Positions 17,218-26,489 are shown, counted from the stretch's first letter. The stretch: 64,000 nt of DNA from Sphaerochaeta halotolerans (GCF_003429665.1 NZ_QUWK01000007.1:1-64000); one strand, 5' to 3'. The notes: a model not told the origin generated them from the letters alone. Numbers and translations are program-made.

Positions 17218-18012
17218 GGTATGGGCGAAGCGGTTGTTCAGCCAATTGGAGGCAAGCGCCACCCATTGGCGACACGCTTCGTGAGGAGTACCTACCTCCT
17301 CAGTGCACATTGAAAGTCCATGGTCCCCGCTTTCGAACAGATGAAGTTCGTAGGGAATCTTTGCTTTCTGTAGGTTCACAGCCAACTGAAGACTATTCTC
17401 CACTGGTACACTCTCATCAGTGACGGTGTGCCATATGAATAGGGGGGAGGCATCCTTAGTGACCTGGTTTTCCAAGCTGAGAAGGGAACGAAGTGCAGGA
17501 TCCTTCCCACTCACCCAGTCCAGACTCTCCTCATGGGCGTATTTCCCACCACTGATCACAGGATAACAGAGTATAGCTGCATCCGGTTTGTTGTTCTCAT
17601 CCACAATCTTTTGCTTCGCAGTAACCAGGGGATGCTTGTGCAGCAGAGCCAAGGAGGCTGCCAGATGGCCACCTGCACTGAACCCCATGATTGCAATCCT
17701 GGTGGGGTCACACATCCATTCAAATGCATGCTCACGAATCTTGATCAAGGCATCACTGGCTTCCAGCAAGGGATTCAGATCCTTTGCCTGCTCCTGCACT
17801 GAATAATCAAGGATGAAGACATTATAGCTCATGGAAAGGAAGTGCAACGCCACTGGGTCGCGTTCACGTTCAGAGCGAAATCGATAGCCACCTCCTGGGC
17901 AGATGACAATTGTCGGCCGAATGTTCCTGATTCCCCCATCACCGGTGATATCCTGGAGGTATCCTGTCAGCGGAACCTGGTTTGGTCCTACAGCAATCTG
18001 TATAATTTTCAT
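17212..18012 (-). CDS. Alpha/beta hydrolase, acetyl-xylan-esterase/BD-FAE-like
   Basis: 266 aa, no signal peptide. The oxyanion segment is CPGGGYRF, the nucleophile elbow is IMGFSAGGHLA (Ser near residue 115), the acid is likely the Asp in WHTVTDESVPVEN, and the His lies in ESGDHGLS. This order is that of carboxylesterases acting on acetylated sugars and small esters. A cytoplasmic location suggests it deacetylates imported oligosaccharides, fitting the xylose genes elsewhere in the window. The ATG has no Shine-Dalgarno but sits 6 bases below an extended -10. Confidence 0.82.
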   Translation of the reverse strand: MKIIQIAVGPNQVPLTGYLQDITGDGGIRNIRPTIVICPGGGYRFRSERERDPVALHFLSMSYNVFILDYSVQEQAKDLNPLLEASDALIKIREHAFEWMCDPTRIAIMGFSAGGHLAASLALLHKHPLVTAKQKIVDENNKPDAAILCYPVISGGKYAHEESLDWVSGKDPALRSLLSLENQVTKDASPLFIWHTVTDESVPVENSLQLAVNLQKAKIPYELHLFESGDHGLSMCTEEVGTPHEACRQWVALASNWLNNRFAHTL

Positions 18013-18018
18013 AGGTGT

Positions 18019-18027
18019 ATACTACCA
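18019..18027 (-). promoter_or_regulatory. Extended -10 of esterase gene, leaderless type
   Basis: Minus strand TGGTAGTAT (18027-18019) is an extended -10; ACACCT then separates it from the ATG at 18012. No good -35 is visible, as is common for extended -10 promoters. Confidence 0.4.
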
Positions 18028-18300
18028 CATACTTCACTACTGGGAGTATGTAAATTTCTTGTAAACACCTTCTTCCTTATGGGAGAACATCTTTCTTCCA
18101 TCGCAGCAATTGCCATACAGGGGAGGAAACTGGTACTATCTGGAAGGATGAATTACCTGAACATCTCGATTGCAGAACTCTCTGCAGTACAGAGTATTGG
18201 GATAGCCTGCTACCCTGAGACCTTCAATGTTTGGTGACCGGCAGGTGTCACAACAGTAGTAGCAGTTGCTTTGCATATCATGGTACCAAAGAGGAATTAG

Positions 18301-19218
18301 ATGGAACGAGTCATTCTGGATGTCGATACCGGTCTTGATGATGCGGTTGCGCTGTTTCTTGCAGCAGGTTTGGATACACTCCAAATTGAGGCGATTATAG
18401 CCACCAACGGGAATGTAGGGTTGGAAAAAACCCTTGAGAACACGCTGAATATTGCTGAGACTGCCGGCCTGTATTGTCCGGTCTACAAAGGTGCAGCAAA
18501 ACCTTTGGTTCGAGAACCTGTTGCTGCTGGGAATTTCCATGGGGAATCGGGTCTCGATGGTCCAGTATTCCCTCCCCGGCAAAGACAAGAGGTACAAGAA
18601 GAGAGCGGCATTGATGCAATTATCCGATTGGTACATACCTATCCTCATGAGATAACCATCATCAGTGTAGGACCGCTTACCGATCTTGCCTTGGCAATGC
18701 AGAAAGACAGTGAAGTGGCACACATTGCCAAGCAGATTATCATCATGGGTGGTTCGTTCAGTGCGGGAAATGTCACAGATTTTGCCGAGTTCAACATCTA
18801 TGCAGATCCTGAAGCTGCACAGATTGTCTTCTCCAGTGGCGCGAACCTGGTACTCTTCCCGCTCGACTGTACCAGACAAGTTACCTTGAGCCCCTCTCGC
18901 TTGGAAGGCTACCATACGATCAAGACAAATTCTGCTCAGGTCTTTGCTGCTTGCATGGATACCTACCAGGCAAACTATGCGCGGCAGAAGCAGGGTTGGC
19001 CACAGATGCACGACCCCTTGTGTGTTGCCTATCTTGCCGATCCAGAAAAAGTGCAAACGGAGTATAAACGAGTATGGGTGGTGATAGAGAAAGGTCCTAC
19101 CTACGGAAAAACCGTCAAGGAAGAGACAAAAAACAACGATGGGGTGCATATTGCCACCTCCATCGATATTCCCTGGTTCTGGTCACTGGTCGATAAAGCC
19201 CTTGCTGTCCTCCCCTAG
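18301..19218 (+). CDS. Nucleoside hydrolase (IunH/RihA-like)
   Basis: 305 aa. The N-terminal calcium-binding signature DVDTGLDDAVA is present (the family usually has DTDPGxDD), together with ATNGNVGLEKTLENTLNIAE, IIIMGGSF and EFNIYADPEAAQIV. Near the C-terminus MHDPLCVAYLAD supplies another conserved Asp. It cleaves the N-glycosidic bond of ribonucleosides to free base and ribose. It converges on the nucleoside uptake/phosphorolysis operon, overlapping the nitroreductase end by 4 bp, and a ribokinase at 50533-51417 could use the ribose. AGAGGA is a reasonable Shine-Dalgarno. The 288 bp before it hold nothing I recognise beyond the esterase promoter. Confidence 0.9.
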   Translation: MERVILDVDTGLDDAVALFLAAGLDTLQIEAIIATNGNVGLEKTLENTLNIAETAGLYCPVYKGAAKPLVREPVAAGNFHGESGLDGPVFPPRQRQEVQEESGIDAIIRLVHTYPHEITIISVGPLTDLALAMQKDSEVAHIAKQIIIMGGSFSAGNVTDFAEFNIYADPEAAQIVFSSGANLVLFPLDCTRQVTLSPSRLEGYHTIKTNSAQVFAACMDTYQANYARQKQGWPQMHDPLCVAYLADPEKVQTEYKRVWVVIEKGPTYGKTVKEETKNNDGVHIATSIDIPWFWSLVDKALAVLP

Positions 19219-19826
19219 TGGTAGACAACCAGGTCTTCCAAGCTCTCACGAATCTTCGGCCGCTCTGCTTCAGCAGGATAGCCGAAGGTGGCGAGCAAGG
19301 AAGTTTGCCACTGATTCCCATCGAGTGACAATACATCAAGCACCTGCTGCTCGTTGTAGCCCTCGATGGCACAACTTTGTACTCCCATCATGGCAGCCCC
19401 TGTCATCATATTGGCTATTGCTAGATATCCCTGACTCTTCAACCAACAGTCCAGGTGGCCTTCTTGATTGAGATAATCATAGTAGGGACGATAGTCGTCA
19501 ATGAAGACATCCAGGGGATCGGGGAAGCGTTTTCCACGGCTCTGTACCAAATCTCCATCGGGATCGGCAAATACAGCCTTCCTCACCATCACGGCAACGC
19601 TAAAGGCACTGGTTGCCACTGACTCCTGGTCAAAGCAGGCATGAAAAAGTGCCTGTTTCTTCCCTGCACTCCTGATTACATGGAAGGACCACAGTTCAAG
19701 ACCGAAGGACGTAGGAGTCAATCTGCCGTATTCCAGGATCTGTTTCAGTTGAGCATCACTTACGGTTTTATGTTCATCGTAGCGCTTACAAGCAAAACGA
19801 TGTTGCATGGCATCAAGAAACTCCAT
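19215..19826 (-). CDS. Nitroreductase-family NAD(P)H oxidoreductase
   Basis: 203 aa FMN-dependent family. An N-terminal HRFACKRYDE (the FMN phosphate-binding RRSxR-like segment), RLTPTSFGLELW, AIANMMTGAAMMGVQSCAIEG and ATFGYPAEAERPKIRES are the usual landmarks. Cytoplasmic; substrates in this family range from quinones and nitro compounds to flavins. It is the last gene of the nucleoside operon and its start overlaps the deoD stop by one base, but a functional link to nucleosides is not obvious. Confidence 0.87.
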   Translation of the reverse strand: MEFLDAMQHRFACKRYDEHKTVSDAQLKQILEYGRLTPTSFGLELWSFHVIRSAGKKQALFHACFDQESVATSAFSVAVMVRKAVFADPDGDLVQSRGKRFPDPLDVFIDDYRPYYDYLNQEGHLDCWLKSQGYLAIANMMTGAAMMGVQSCAIEGYNEQQVLDVLSLDGNQWQTSLLATFGYPAEAERPKIRESLEDLVVYH

Positions 19827-20548
19827 CAGCGTACCTCGCTTGCTACCTGCAAGGCTACCTCAATCATGGGGTACAGCCCCACAGTACGCATTTCATCACC
19901 AAAACCCTGACCGGTTACACAGCTGTCTGTCATGGTGAGCAGGCTCAACGCATGCTTCTTTGTCCAGGCAGCAGTACTATACAAGGCATAGGTTTCCATA
20001 TCTTGTGCCAATGCACCCATTCTAGCCCAAGCTTGCCAACTGTCCTCTCCCAACGCATTGTAGGAGGAGAAAAGATCACTGGAAAATACCATACCTGCAT
20101 GCATGGGAATCTCAAGCTTCTTGGCTATCGCCATAGCTCTCAAGAGCAGATTGGCATCACAGACGGGGCTGTAGCTCCCTTTCAGGTTGTACTGATGGGC
20201 CCAATTGCTGTCAGTGCTTGCTGTCATCGCTGCCACCAAATCCCCAACCTCAATGGAGGGCTGCAACCCTCCACAGGTCCCGATACGAATGATGGCATTG
20301 ACTCCATAGTCAGTGAAGAGTTCATAGCTGTATATACCAACTGAGGGGCCGCCCATACCGGTAGAGAGCACCGAGACCGGCATGTTCTTGTAGACGCCTG
20401 TGTACCCAAGAATATTTCTCACATCCGTGACAAGACGAGCATCTTCCAGGAAGTGTTCAGCTACCAACTTTGCCCGCAAGGGATCCCCAGGGGCAAGCAC
20501 CACAGGTGCGATATCAGCCTTGGATGCTCTATTGTGAGGAGTCATCAA
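19826..20548 (-). CDS. deoD: Purine nucleoside phosphorylase, DeoD type
   Basis: 240 aa. Conserved elements: LAPGDPLRAKLVAEHFL (phosphate-binding Gly-Asp and Arg), STGMGGPSVGIYSYEL, IRIGTCGGLQ, and AQDMETYALYSTA with the ribose-contacting Met-Glu pair. The SDLF segment occupies the usual place of the catalytic Asp region, and the late Asp lies in TMTDSCVTGQ. It splits purine nucleosides to base and ribose-1-phosphate. It overlaps the permease stop by 4 bp, tying phosphorolysis to import by the PnrA-type transporter. A uridine phosphorylase is the main alternative; the sequence fits DeoD better. Confidence 0.88.
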   Translation of the reverse strand: MMTPHNRASKADIAPVVLAPGDPLRAKLVAEHFLEDARLVTDVRNILGYTGVYKNMPVSVLSTGMGGPSVGIYSYELFTDYGVNAIIRIGTCGGLQPSIEVGDLVAAMTASTDSNWAHQYNLKGSYSPVCDANLLLRAMAIAKKLEIPMHAGMVFSSDLFSSYNALGEDSWQAWARMGALAQDMETYALYSTAAWTKKHALSLLTMTDSCVTGQGFGDEMRTVGLYPMIEVALQVASEVR

Positions 20549-21456
20549 CTTGCCCCCTTTTCATATGGTTGTCCTGCAGCACTTGGTGCATAGTTCTTTC
20601 CACTGAAGAGTACCAGTGCCACAAGTGTCACTACATAGGGAAGAATATTGAACACTTCCGAGGGAAGTACCTTTAGTGCGGGAACATTGTTTGCAATGAT
20701 GGCAAACGCCTGCGCTGTTCCAAAGAGGAATGCTGCACCCGTTACACCAAGGGGGTTCCAACGACCGAAGGAAACTGCAGCAAGTGCAATAAATCCACGA
20801 CCATTGATTGTGTTGCTCGTATACTGGATGGTCTGGGTAAGCACCACGCATCCACCGGCAAGACCAGCAAGTACACCGCTGGAAAGCACCGCAAAATAAC
20901 GCATTTTCTTCACGTTGATGCCTACACTCTCAGCTGCTCCCGGATGTTCACCGCATGCTCTCAAGTGCATTCCGAAGGGAAGCTTATAGAGCAGGAACCA
21001 TGAGAGGATAACTACGGCAACAGCAATGTATGCAGTGGGGTAGATGCCAAGTGCGTCGGTCTGCATGCCCATCATGAACTCCTTGGTCCTGTCGGCATTG
21101 AAGAGAATCTGGCTGGCAAAAATCGTCACACCAGTGGAAAGCAGATTGATACCAGTACCACTGATGGTCTGGTCGGCATTGAAGTTGATTGCTGCTACTG
21201 CGTGGATAATGGAAAACAGTCCACCAACCACCAGCCCCATGAACAAGGCCAGAAAGAGGGAGAGCGTGTGGGGGACCCCAGCCATCTCCATCAGGACATG
21301 TGCTGCTGCAGTGGTGCATGCTCCGATTGCCATCAAGCCTTCCAAGGCTATGTTTACAACTCCTGACTTTTCACAAATCATCCCCCCTATTGCAGTGATA
21401 AGGATGGGGGCTACAATCATCAATACAGAAGGAAGCATTCCAAGTATCATACTCAT
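20545..21456 (-). CDS. Nucleoside ABC transporter permease (YufQ/NupQ type)
   Basis: 303 aa, about eight TM helices, BPD_transp_2 family. Typical are MICEKSGVVNIALEGLM near the N-terminus, INLLSTGVTIFAS, and LRACGEHPGAAESVGINVKK in the cytoplasmic coupling loop. Second permease of the BMP-type importer; overlaps the first permease by 4 bp and deoD by 4 bp. Confidence 0.9.
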   Translation of the reverse strand: MSMILGMLPSVLMIVAPILITAIGGMICEKSGVVNIALEGLMAIGACTTAAAHVLMEMAGVPHTLSLFLALFMGLVVGGLFSIIHAVAAINFNADQTISGTGINLLSTGVTIFASQILFNADRTKEFMMGMQTDALGIYPTAYIAVAVVILSWFLLYKLPFGMHLRACGEHPGAAESVGINVKKMRYFAVLSSGVLAGLAGGCVVLTQTIQYTSNTINGRGFIALAAVSFGRWNPLGVTGAAFLFGTAQAFAIIANNVPALKVLPSEVFNILPYVVTLVALVLFSGKNYAPSAAGQPYEKGAS

Positions 21457-22553
21457 TTGACTCCTACCTCCTTCTGAAGTTTTTTCTTATCAAGGTACTG
21501 TTGGTAGAGTATCAAGGCTGAACGAAGGGCAATGAAGATTACAATCATTCCTTGAATGATGAATGTAATCTCCTTGGGAATCTGTTTGCTCTGCATCAGG
21601 GCTTGTGCGTTCTTGAGCATTCCGAACAGTAGACCTGCAAGGGCGGTTCCCAGTGCAGTACTGTTTCCTACCAAGGCAACGGCAATGCCGTCAAAGCCAT
21701 AGTTGTCCATTCCAGAGAGTACCCTTCCATACTTGAAGGAACCAAGTGCAACAATCCCACCAGCAAGTCCTGCAAAAGCACCAGCGATAGCCATGGAAAG
21801 TGCAATTGATTTTACTACGGGAATACCGCTGGCCCTTGCTGCTTCCTTGTTGAATCCGGTTGCACGCATGCCGAAGCCAAGACTGGTTTTTTCCATGATG
21901 AACCAGAATACAATAACTGCGATGATCATCATGAAGATGCCATTATTCAGCAGTGAGTAGTTCGTAACCTTGGTAAAAAAGTCATTGGTGATCAAGGCTG
22001 TCTCAGGGAAATTGGCTGTCTTATAGGTTGTAGCCCCAGGCATCTGGAGCGTAATGATACGGCTCAAGTACAGGGCGATGTAGTTGAGCATAATGGTTGA
22101 AACAACCTCACTCACCTCATATTTTGCCTTGAGTACTCCTACCAAACCACCCCAGAGGGATCCTATGATTATTGCACAAAGAATGGCAAGAACCCAATGC
22201 AATCCTTGGACCTGAGGTCCAAGAAGGGCAACCATTTGTGCAATGGTCATGCCCATGATGTACTGCCCTTCTCCTCCAATATTGAAGAGACCGACACGAT
22301 TTGCAAATCCCATCGAGAGTCCACAAAGAATGAAGGGGACCGAATAGTTGATGGTCTCCGCAATATAGCGGATGTTCATCTTTCCGTTGTCGATGTTGTA
22401 TCCGCTGAGGGCTTGCAAGATTGCCTTGTACATGTTAAGCGGGTTTTTCCCTACCAAGGCAATCAAGATGGTACCTACCAGGAACCCAAGGAATACGACA
22501 AGGACCGAGACTGCCCCGTCGCTTTGGATGAGTCGTTCACGGGATAGTTTCAT
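21453..22553 (-). CDS. Nucleoside ABC transporter permease (YufP/NupP type)
   Basis: 366 aa with about nine TM helices, BPD_transp_2 family. FANRVGLFNIGGEGQYIMG and the coupling loop MRATGFNKEAARASGIPVVK are diagnostic for the BMP/PnrA-linked permeases. It overlaps both the ATPase gene and the second permease by 4 bp, so translation is coupled throughout the operon. Confidence 0.9.
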   Translation of the reverse strand: MKLSRERLIQSDGAVSVLVVFLGFLVGTILIALVGKNPLNMYKAILQALSGYNIDNGKMNIRYIAETINYSVPFILCGLSMGFANRVGLFNIGGEGQYIMGMTIAQMVALLGPQVQGLHWVLAILCAIIIGSLWGGLVGVLKAKYEVSEVVSTIMLNYIALYLSRIITLQMPGATTYKTANFPETALITNDFFTKVTNYSLLNNGIFMMIIAVIVFWFIMEKTSLGFGMRATGFNKEAARASGIPVVKSIALSMAIAGAFAGLAGGIVALGSFKYGRVLSGMDNYGFDGIAVALVGNSTALGTALAGLLFGMLKNAQALMQSKQIPKEITFIIQGMIVIFIALRSALILYQQYLDKKKLQKEVGVK

Positions 22554-24079
22554 GCCTGTGCCTCCTTATGGGACCCAGCCATCATCATTCCGATTTCTCG
22601 TTCGGTGACTTCATGTTGCTTGTTCACTGCTACGATGCTCCCCTTGCTGATGGTCGCGATACGGTCGCACAGGTTCATGATCTCATCAAGTTCAAGTGAG
22701 ACCAACAATATAGCGCGTCCTTTCATCCTTTCATCAATAATTCTTTTTCTAATGTACTCAATAGCACCAACGTCCAATCCACGGGTTGGCTGGGCAACCA
22801 CCAAGACCTTCGGGGAGAGGGAAATCTCCCGTGCGACGATGACCTTCTGCTGGTTCCCCCCCGAGAGGCTACCGGCCTTGGTAACCGGTCCCTCAGCACT
22901 TCTGATATCAAACTGGTCAATGAGATGTTCGGCTTCCTTTTTCATTGCCTCAAAATCCAAGATACCGAATTTCTTTCTGAAGGGACTCTTATAGTAACTT
23001 TTTATGGCAGAGTTCTCAGCGATGGAAAACTCTCCAACAACCCCATATTTTCTACGGTCTTCCGGAATATAGCCGAGCCCTTTTTCGATGCGTTCACGAA
23101 TGCTGAGTTGCTCGATGTGCTCACCATCCAAGATGATGGAACCGCCAGAGAGTGGAAGGAGTCCGGTAATGGCACCAAGCAACTCACTTTGCCCATTGCC
23201 ATCAACACCTGCAACACCGACAATTTCTCCATCATGGATGTCAAGATTCAAGTCTTTGATCTTCACAGCACCATTCTCGTCTTTTACTTCAAGATGCTGG
23301 AGGCTGAGCATCACTTCCCCGGGCAATTTTTCTGGTTTCTCAATCTCAAATTTAACTGCTCGTCCTACCATCATTTCAGCAAGCTCTTGCTCACTGACAT
23401 CACTGACATTGACGGTCCCGATGTAGGTTCCTCTTCTCAGTACTGTACATCTGTCTGATACTTCCTTGATCTCCCTGAGCTTGTGGGTGATAAGCACGAT
23501 GGTCTTACCTTCAGCTCGCAGAGCTTTGAGGATTTCCATCAACTCATCAATCTCCTGAGGGGTAAGAACAGCAGTAGGTTCATCGAAGATGATGATGTTT
23601 GCGTTTCGGTAGAGCGTCTTGAGAATCTCTACCCGCTGTTGCTGCCCTACCGAGATATCTTCGATCAAGGCATCAGGGTCCACCTGCAGGCCATACTGTT
23701 TACTGAGTTCAGCAACCCGTTTGCTCGCGCTCTTCAGGTCAAGGACTCTACCCTTTACGGGTTCCATTCCCAATACAATATTTTCTGTCACAGTGAAGTT
23801 CTGCACGAGTTTGAAGTGCTGGTGTACCATGCCGATCCCTAGTGAGGTTGCCACATTGGGATTCTTGATTTCCACCGGCTCGCCATCGAGCAAGATCTCC
23901 CCACTATCAGCAATGTAGGATCCAAACAAGATGGACATCAAGGTCGATTTCCCCGCACCATTCTCCCCTAACAGGGCATGTATTTCCTGTTTCCTTACTT
24001 GGAGCGTCACCTTATCGTTTGCCACTACACCGGGAAACGTCTTGGTTATATTCTTCATTTCAATTGCGTATTCACTCAC
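22550..24079 (-). CDS. Nucleoside ABC transporter ATP-binding protein (two ABC domains, YufO type)
   Basis: 509 aa in the form chosen. The first ABC domain has LLGENGAGKSTLM, VGQQQRVEILKTL and IIIFDEPTAVL. The second has a degenerate P-loop GVDGNGQSEL, signature SLSGGNQQKVIVAREI, and VLVVAQPTRGLDVGA, the usual asymmetry of RbsA-like ATPases. The start is GTG 24079 (VSEYAIEMKNITK), because AGGAG lies 6 bases upstream. A TTG at 24133 is also open but lies inside a hairpin. It energises import of nucleosides brought by the binding protein encoded upstream. Confidence 0.9.
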   Translation of the reverse strand: MSEYAIEMKNITKTFPGVVANDKVTLQVRKQEIHALLGENGAGKSTLMSILFGSYIADSGEILLDGEPVEIKNPNVATSLGIGMVHQHFKLVQNFTVTENIVLGMEPVKGRVLDLKSASKRVAELSKQYGLQVDPDALIEDISVGQQQRVEILKTLYRNANIIIFDEPTAVLTPQEIDELMEILKALRAEGKTIVLITHKLREIKEVSDRCTVLRRGTYIGTVNVSDVSEQELAEMMVGRAVKFEIEKPEKLPGEVMLSLQHLEVKDENGAVKIKDLNLDIHDGEIVGVAGVDGNGQSELLGAITGLLPLSGGSIILDGEHIEQLSIRERIEKGLGYIPEDRRKYGVVGEFSIAENSAIKSYYKSPFRKKFGILDFEAMKKEAEHLIDQFDIRSAEGPVTKAGSLSGGNQQKVIVAREISLSPKVLVVAQPTRGLDVGAIEYIRKRIIDERMKGRAILLVSLELDEIMNLCDRIATISKGSIVAVNKQHEVTEREIGMMMAGSHKEAQA

Positions 24080-24098
24080 CTTCAGCTCCTCATAGTTA

Positions 24099-24159
24099 GC
24101 TCTCTTTGAATCCACTGATACCAATGAATTCAAAGAGAGCCGGCAGTCTCCTGCCGGCT
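24099..24159 (-). promoter_or_regulatory. Double stem-loop between binding-protein and ATPase genes
   Basis: On the minus strand a hairpin with arms AGCCGGCAG/CTGCCGGCT and loop GAGA (24159-24138) follows the binding-protein stop. A second inverted repeat has perfect 13-base arms GCTCTCTTTGAAT and ATTCAAAGAGAGC (24140-24128 and 24111-24099). No strong U-tract follows either stem, so this looks more like an mRNA-stabilising or processing structure than a full terminator. The arms share only AGC. Confidence 0.65.
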
Positions 24160-24169
24160 GAAAAAAAAC

Positions 24170-25276
24170 TTAGTCGTCAAGTGCGGAAAGCCCACGGGGA
24201 GCTGCACCATTAGCCAAAGCTTCCTTGTAGGTCTTGTAAAGCTTAATTTTTCCATTGATAACGTCAGCTTTAGCTGCCTCAACCTTTTCGATAACACTCT
24301 TGCTGAGCTCAGGATTGGCAGTAGAATAACCAACACCGTCGTCTGCCATGCCCATCTGTACCACGCCACCCTTGAAGGTTCCGTTGGCAACAGCCTCAAG
24401 TACCATCAGGGAAGAGTTCTCGACACGTTTGAGCATACTAGTGAGTACAGCACTCTTATTACCACTGTACAGACCGTCAGCATACTGGTCGCTGTCTACG
24501 CCGATTGCCCAGACATTCTTGCCCTGCATGCGATACTCTTTTGCCTGTGCAATGGTTCCATTTCCGGTTCCACCAGCTGCACTGAAGATACAATACACTC
24601 CCATATCATACCAGTTCTTTGCCTGTGCTTTTGCAAGCTCTGGCTTACCCCAGTCATTGGCATAATAGTCGTAGATTTCTGCATTCGGGAACACTGAGCG
24701 GATCCCCTGTACATAGCCCATCTCAAACTTGGTGATGGTAGCACCGGGAACTCCACCGATGAATCCAAACTTCGGATTTGCAATACCGTCTTCCTTGGCT
24801 TGAAGTGCTGCAACCATACCTACGAGGTATGAGCCCTGCTCCTCGGAGTATATGAACTCCATGACATTAGGCTGTCCGACCCAGTCAACATCAACGATGG
24901 TGAATTTCTGGTTAGGATACTGTGGTGCAACTTCACCGAGCGCATCAGCCCAAGTGAAACCAGTGACCATAATCAGGTCATACCCCTCGTCAGCAGCCTG
25001 ACGGAGATTTGGGATATACATATCCTGGGTTTGTGCGGTCACCACATCATACAGTGTGCCACGACCAGTAGCATTCTCTACGGTATCTCCGTAGTATTGC
25101 ACGATTCCTCTCCACGCTGCTGCGTTAAAGGACTTGTCATCGATACCGGTTGCATCAGTGAGCAAACGAATGGTTGGTCTGCCATCAGCCTGTGCGGGAG
25201 CAGGCTCACCGCCACCCTGTGCGAACACCATGGTGCCCAGCACCAAAACCAGCAGTAAAATACTTACTTTCTTCAT
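24170..25276 (-). CDS. BMP-family (PnrA-like) nucleoside-binding protein
   Basis: 368 aa. Signal peptide MKKVSILLLVLVLGTMVFA, then QGGGEPAPAQ. The BMP domain has ATGIDDKSFNAAAWRG, MVTGFTWADALGEVAPQYP, GVPGATITKFEMGYVQGI, FSAAGGTGNGT and AIGVDSDQ, the nucleoside-site landmarks of PnrA/TmpC. There is no Cys at the cleavage site, so it is not an obvious lipoprotein, unlike Treponema pallidum TmpC. First gene of the six-gene operon ending at 19215. GAGGGT precedes the ATG. Confidence 0.92.
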   Translation of the reverse strand: MKKVSILLLVLVLGTMVFAQGGGEPAPAQADGRPTIRLLTDATGIDDKSFNAAAWRGIVQYYGDTVENATGRGTLYDVVTAQTQDMYIPNLRQAADEGYDLIMVTGFTWADALGEVAPQYPNQKFTIVDVDWVGQPNVMEFIYSEEQGSYLVGMVAALQAKEDGIANPKFGFIGGVPGATITKFEMGYVQGIRSVFPNAEIYDYYANDWGKPELAKAQAKNWYDMGVYCIFSAAGGTGNGTIAQAKEYRMQGKNVWAIGVDSDQYADGLYSGNKSAVLTSMLKRVENSSLMVLEAVANGTFKGGVVQMGMADDGVGYSTANPELSKSVIEKVEAAKADVINGKIKLYKTYKEALANGAAPRGLSALDD

Positions 25277-25304
25277 GGATTACCCTCCTAGTAGTAGGTC
25301 CGTG

Positions 25305-25333
25305 ATAATAATGTATCTCGTATTGTAACACAA
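25305..25333 (-). promoter_or_regulatory. Promoter of nucleoside transport operon
   Basis: Minus strand: -35 TTGTGT (25333-25328), 17 bases, -10 TATTAT (25310-25305), about 29 bp before the binding-protein ATG with its Shine-Dalgarno in between. Confidence 0.5.
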
Positions 25334-25364
25334 AAAAGCAGAAATGGAATATTGAGTTTTATAG

Positions 25365-26180
25365 CTATTTTGTCAATATATATCGTTCAAATGCTAAGGC
25401 AACTCCGTCTTGTTCATTGGAATCGGTAACCACATGGGCATGAGACTTCACTTCATCAGATGCATTGCCCATAGCCACAGAGAGCGCAGCTATCCTAAAC
25501 ATCGGAACATCGTTGAGACCATCACCAATCACCATCAAGGAACGCTCATCCCTTCCCAGGAGAGAGAGCAATACCTGCAAACTGCTTGCTTTCTGTACGC
25601 CCTTGGCAGTGATTTCCATGAAGAAGGGTTCACTGAAACCCAAATCTGCGACATGACCAACCAAGGGCAACAGATCCATTCTTGCCTTCTGAAGCAGTAG
25701 CGGCTCACCTACAATCATAACTTTTGGCATCGGGTGGTACACTGCTTCGACTAGATCAGAAACTTTCCTGATGGGGATGGCATTGTTGTATGCTTCTTTG
25801 GCGACATAATCATCGTCTTCCATCTCGGTAATGACCCCTACCTCATCATAGGAGAGGGCAGCAAGGTGATGTTCCCGGGCATACCTGAAACACGTGTGGA
25901 TTGTTTCTAGATCAACTGTGCGTTCCCAGAGCACCTTGCTGGATCGGGTGTCGAAGAGCTGCCCGCCATTATAGGCGAGGATGGTGCCCTCACTTCCCAT
26001 CAGATCAAGGGAGGAGGCTACATGCTCGATGCCCAAGAGGGGTCTGCCACTGGCCAGTACAATATGGCAACCCTGTTCCCTGGCTCTTTTGATTGCGTTC
26101 CTGGTGCGGGGTGTAATTTCCTTCTTCTCGTTGGTAAGCGTACCATCCAAGTCAAGAGCTACTACCGTATACATGGGCAT
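25365..26180 (-). CDS. Cof-type HAD phosphatase
   Basis: 271 aa. Motif I ALDLDGTLTNE (Asp nucleophile and second Asp), motif II VLASGRPL, motif III Lys in the C-terminal third (TAKGVQKAS), and motif IV VIGDGLNDVPMF with AVAMGNASDEVK are all present, with the C2 cap between motifs II and III. Members dephosphorylate sugar phosphates, flavin precursors or PLP; the substrate cannot be read here. AGGAGG precedes the ATG at good spacing. Stands alone, transcribed away from tRNA-Pro. Confidence 0.9.
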   Translation of the reverse strand: MPMYTVVALDLDGTLTNEKKEITPRTRNAIKRAREQGCHIVLASGRPLLGIEHVASSLDLMGSEGTILAYNGGQLFDTRSSKVLWERTVDLETIHTCFRYAREHHLAALSYDEVGVITEMEDDDYVAKEAYNNAIPIRKVSDLVEAVYHPMPKVMIVGEPLLLQKARMDLLPLVGHVADLGFSEPFFMEITAKGVQKASSLQVLLSLLGRDERSLMVIGDGLNDVPMFRIAALSVAMGNASDEVKSHAHVVTDSNEQDGVALAFERYILTK

Positions 26181-26242
26181 CCCTCCTAAAAAGCAAAAGA
26201 CTCCCTATTCCATTTCCTGAAACAAGGAGTCTCTTCAACATA

Positions 26243-26315
26243 TCGGGCAGAGAGGATTTGAACCTCCGACCCCCTGGTCCCGAACCAGGTGCGCTAGCCC
26301 CTGCGCTACTACCCG
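26243..26315 (-). tRNA. tRNA-Pro (anticodon CGG)
   Basis: 73 bases read on the minus strand. Acceptor CGGGTAG pairs with CTGCCCG (one G-T), anticodon stem CCTGG/CCAGG with loop TTCGGGA, T arm GGAGG/CCTCT with TTCAAAT. Discriminator A; CCA is not encoded. Confidence 0.93.
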
Positions 26316-26408
26316 TAATCAATACAGCCGAGGTTCAATATACCTAATAGCCGAGACGATTGTCAAGCGAAGCAAAATGGCCTATATTGGCGATTCTCAA
26401 CCTATTCA

Positions 26409-26437
26409 TTGACAGTGACTAGGTGAAATGGTATTTT
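26409..26437 (+). promoter_or_regulatory. Promoter of PpiC-type foldase gene
   Basis: -35 TTGACA (26409-26414), 17 bases, -10 TATTTT (26432-26437). The leader carries a small stem TCCGC/GCGGA at 26448-26462 before the Shine-Dalgarno. Confidence 0.65.
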
Positions 26438-26489
26438 TCATAAGACTGTCCGCAAAATGCGGAAAATGCACGGGAGAAAGAGGTTTATC

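Noticed and set aside
18136-19149. 337-codon open frame on the minus strand opposite the nucleoside hydrolase.
   Set aside because: The plus-strand gene has clear family motifs; the antisense frame has none and is Cys/His-rich as expected for a shadow.
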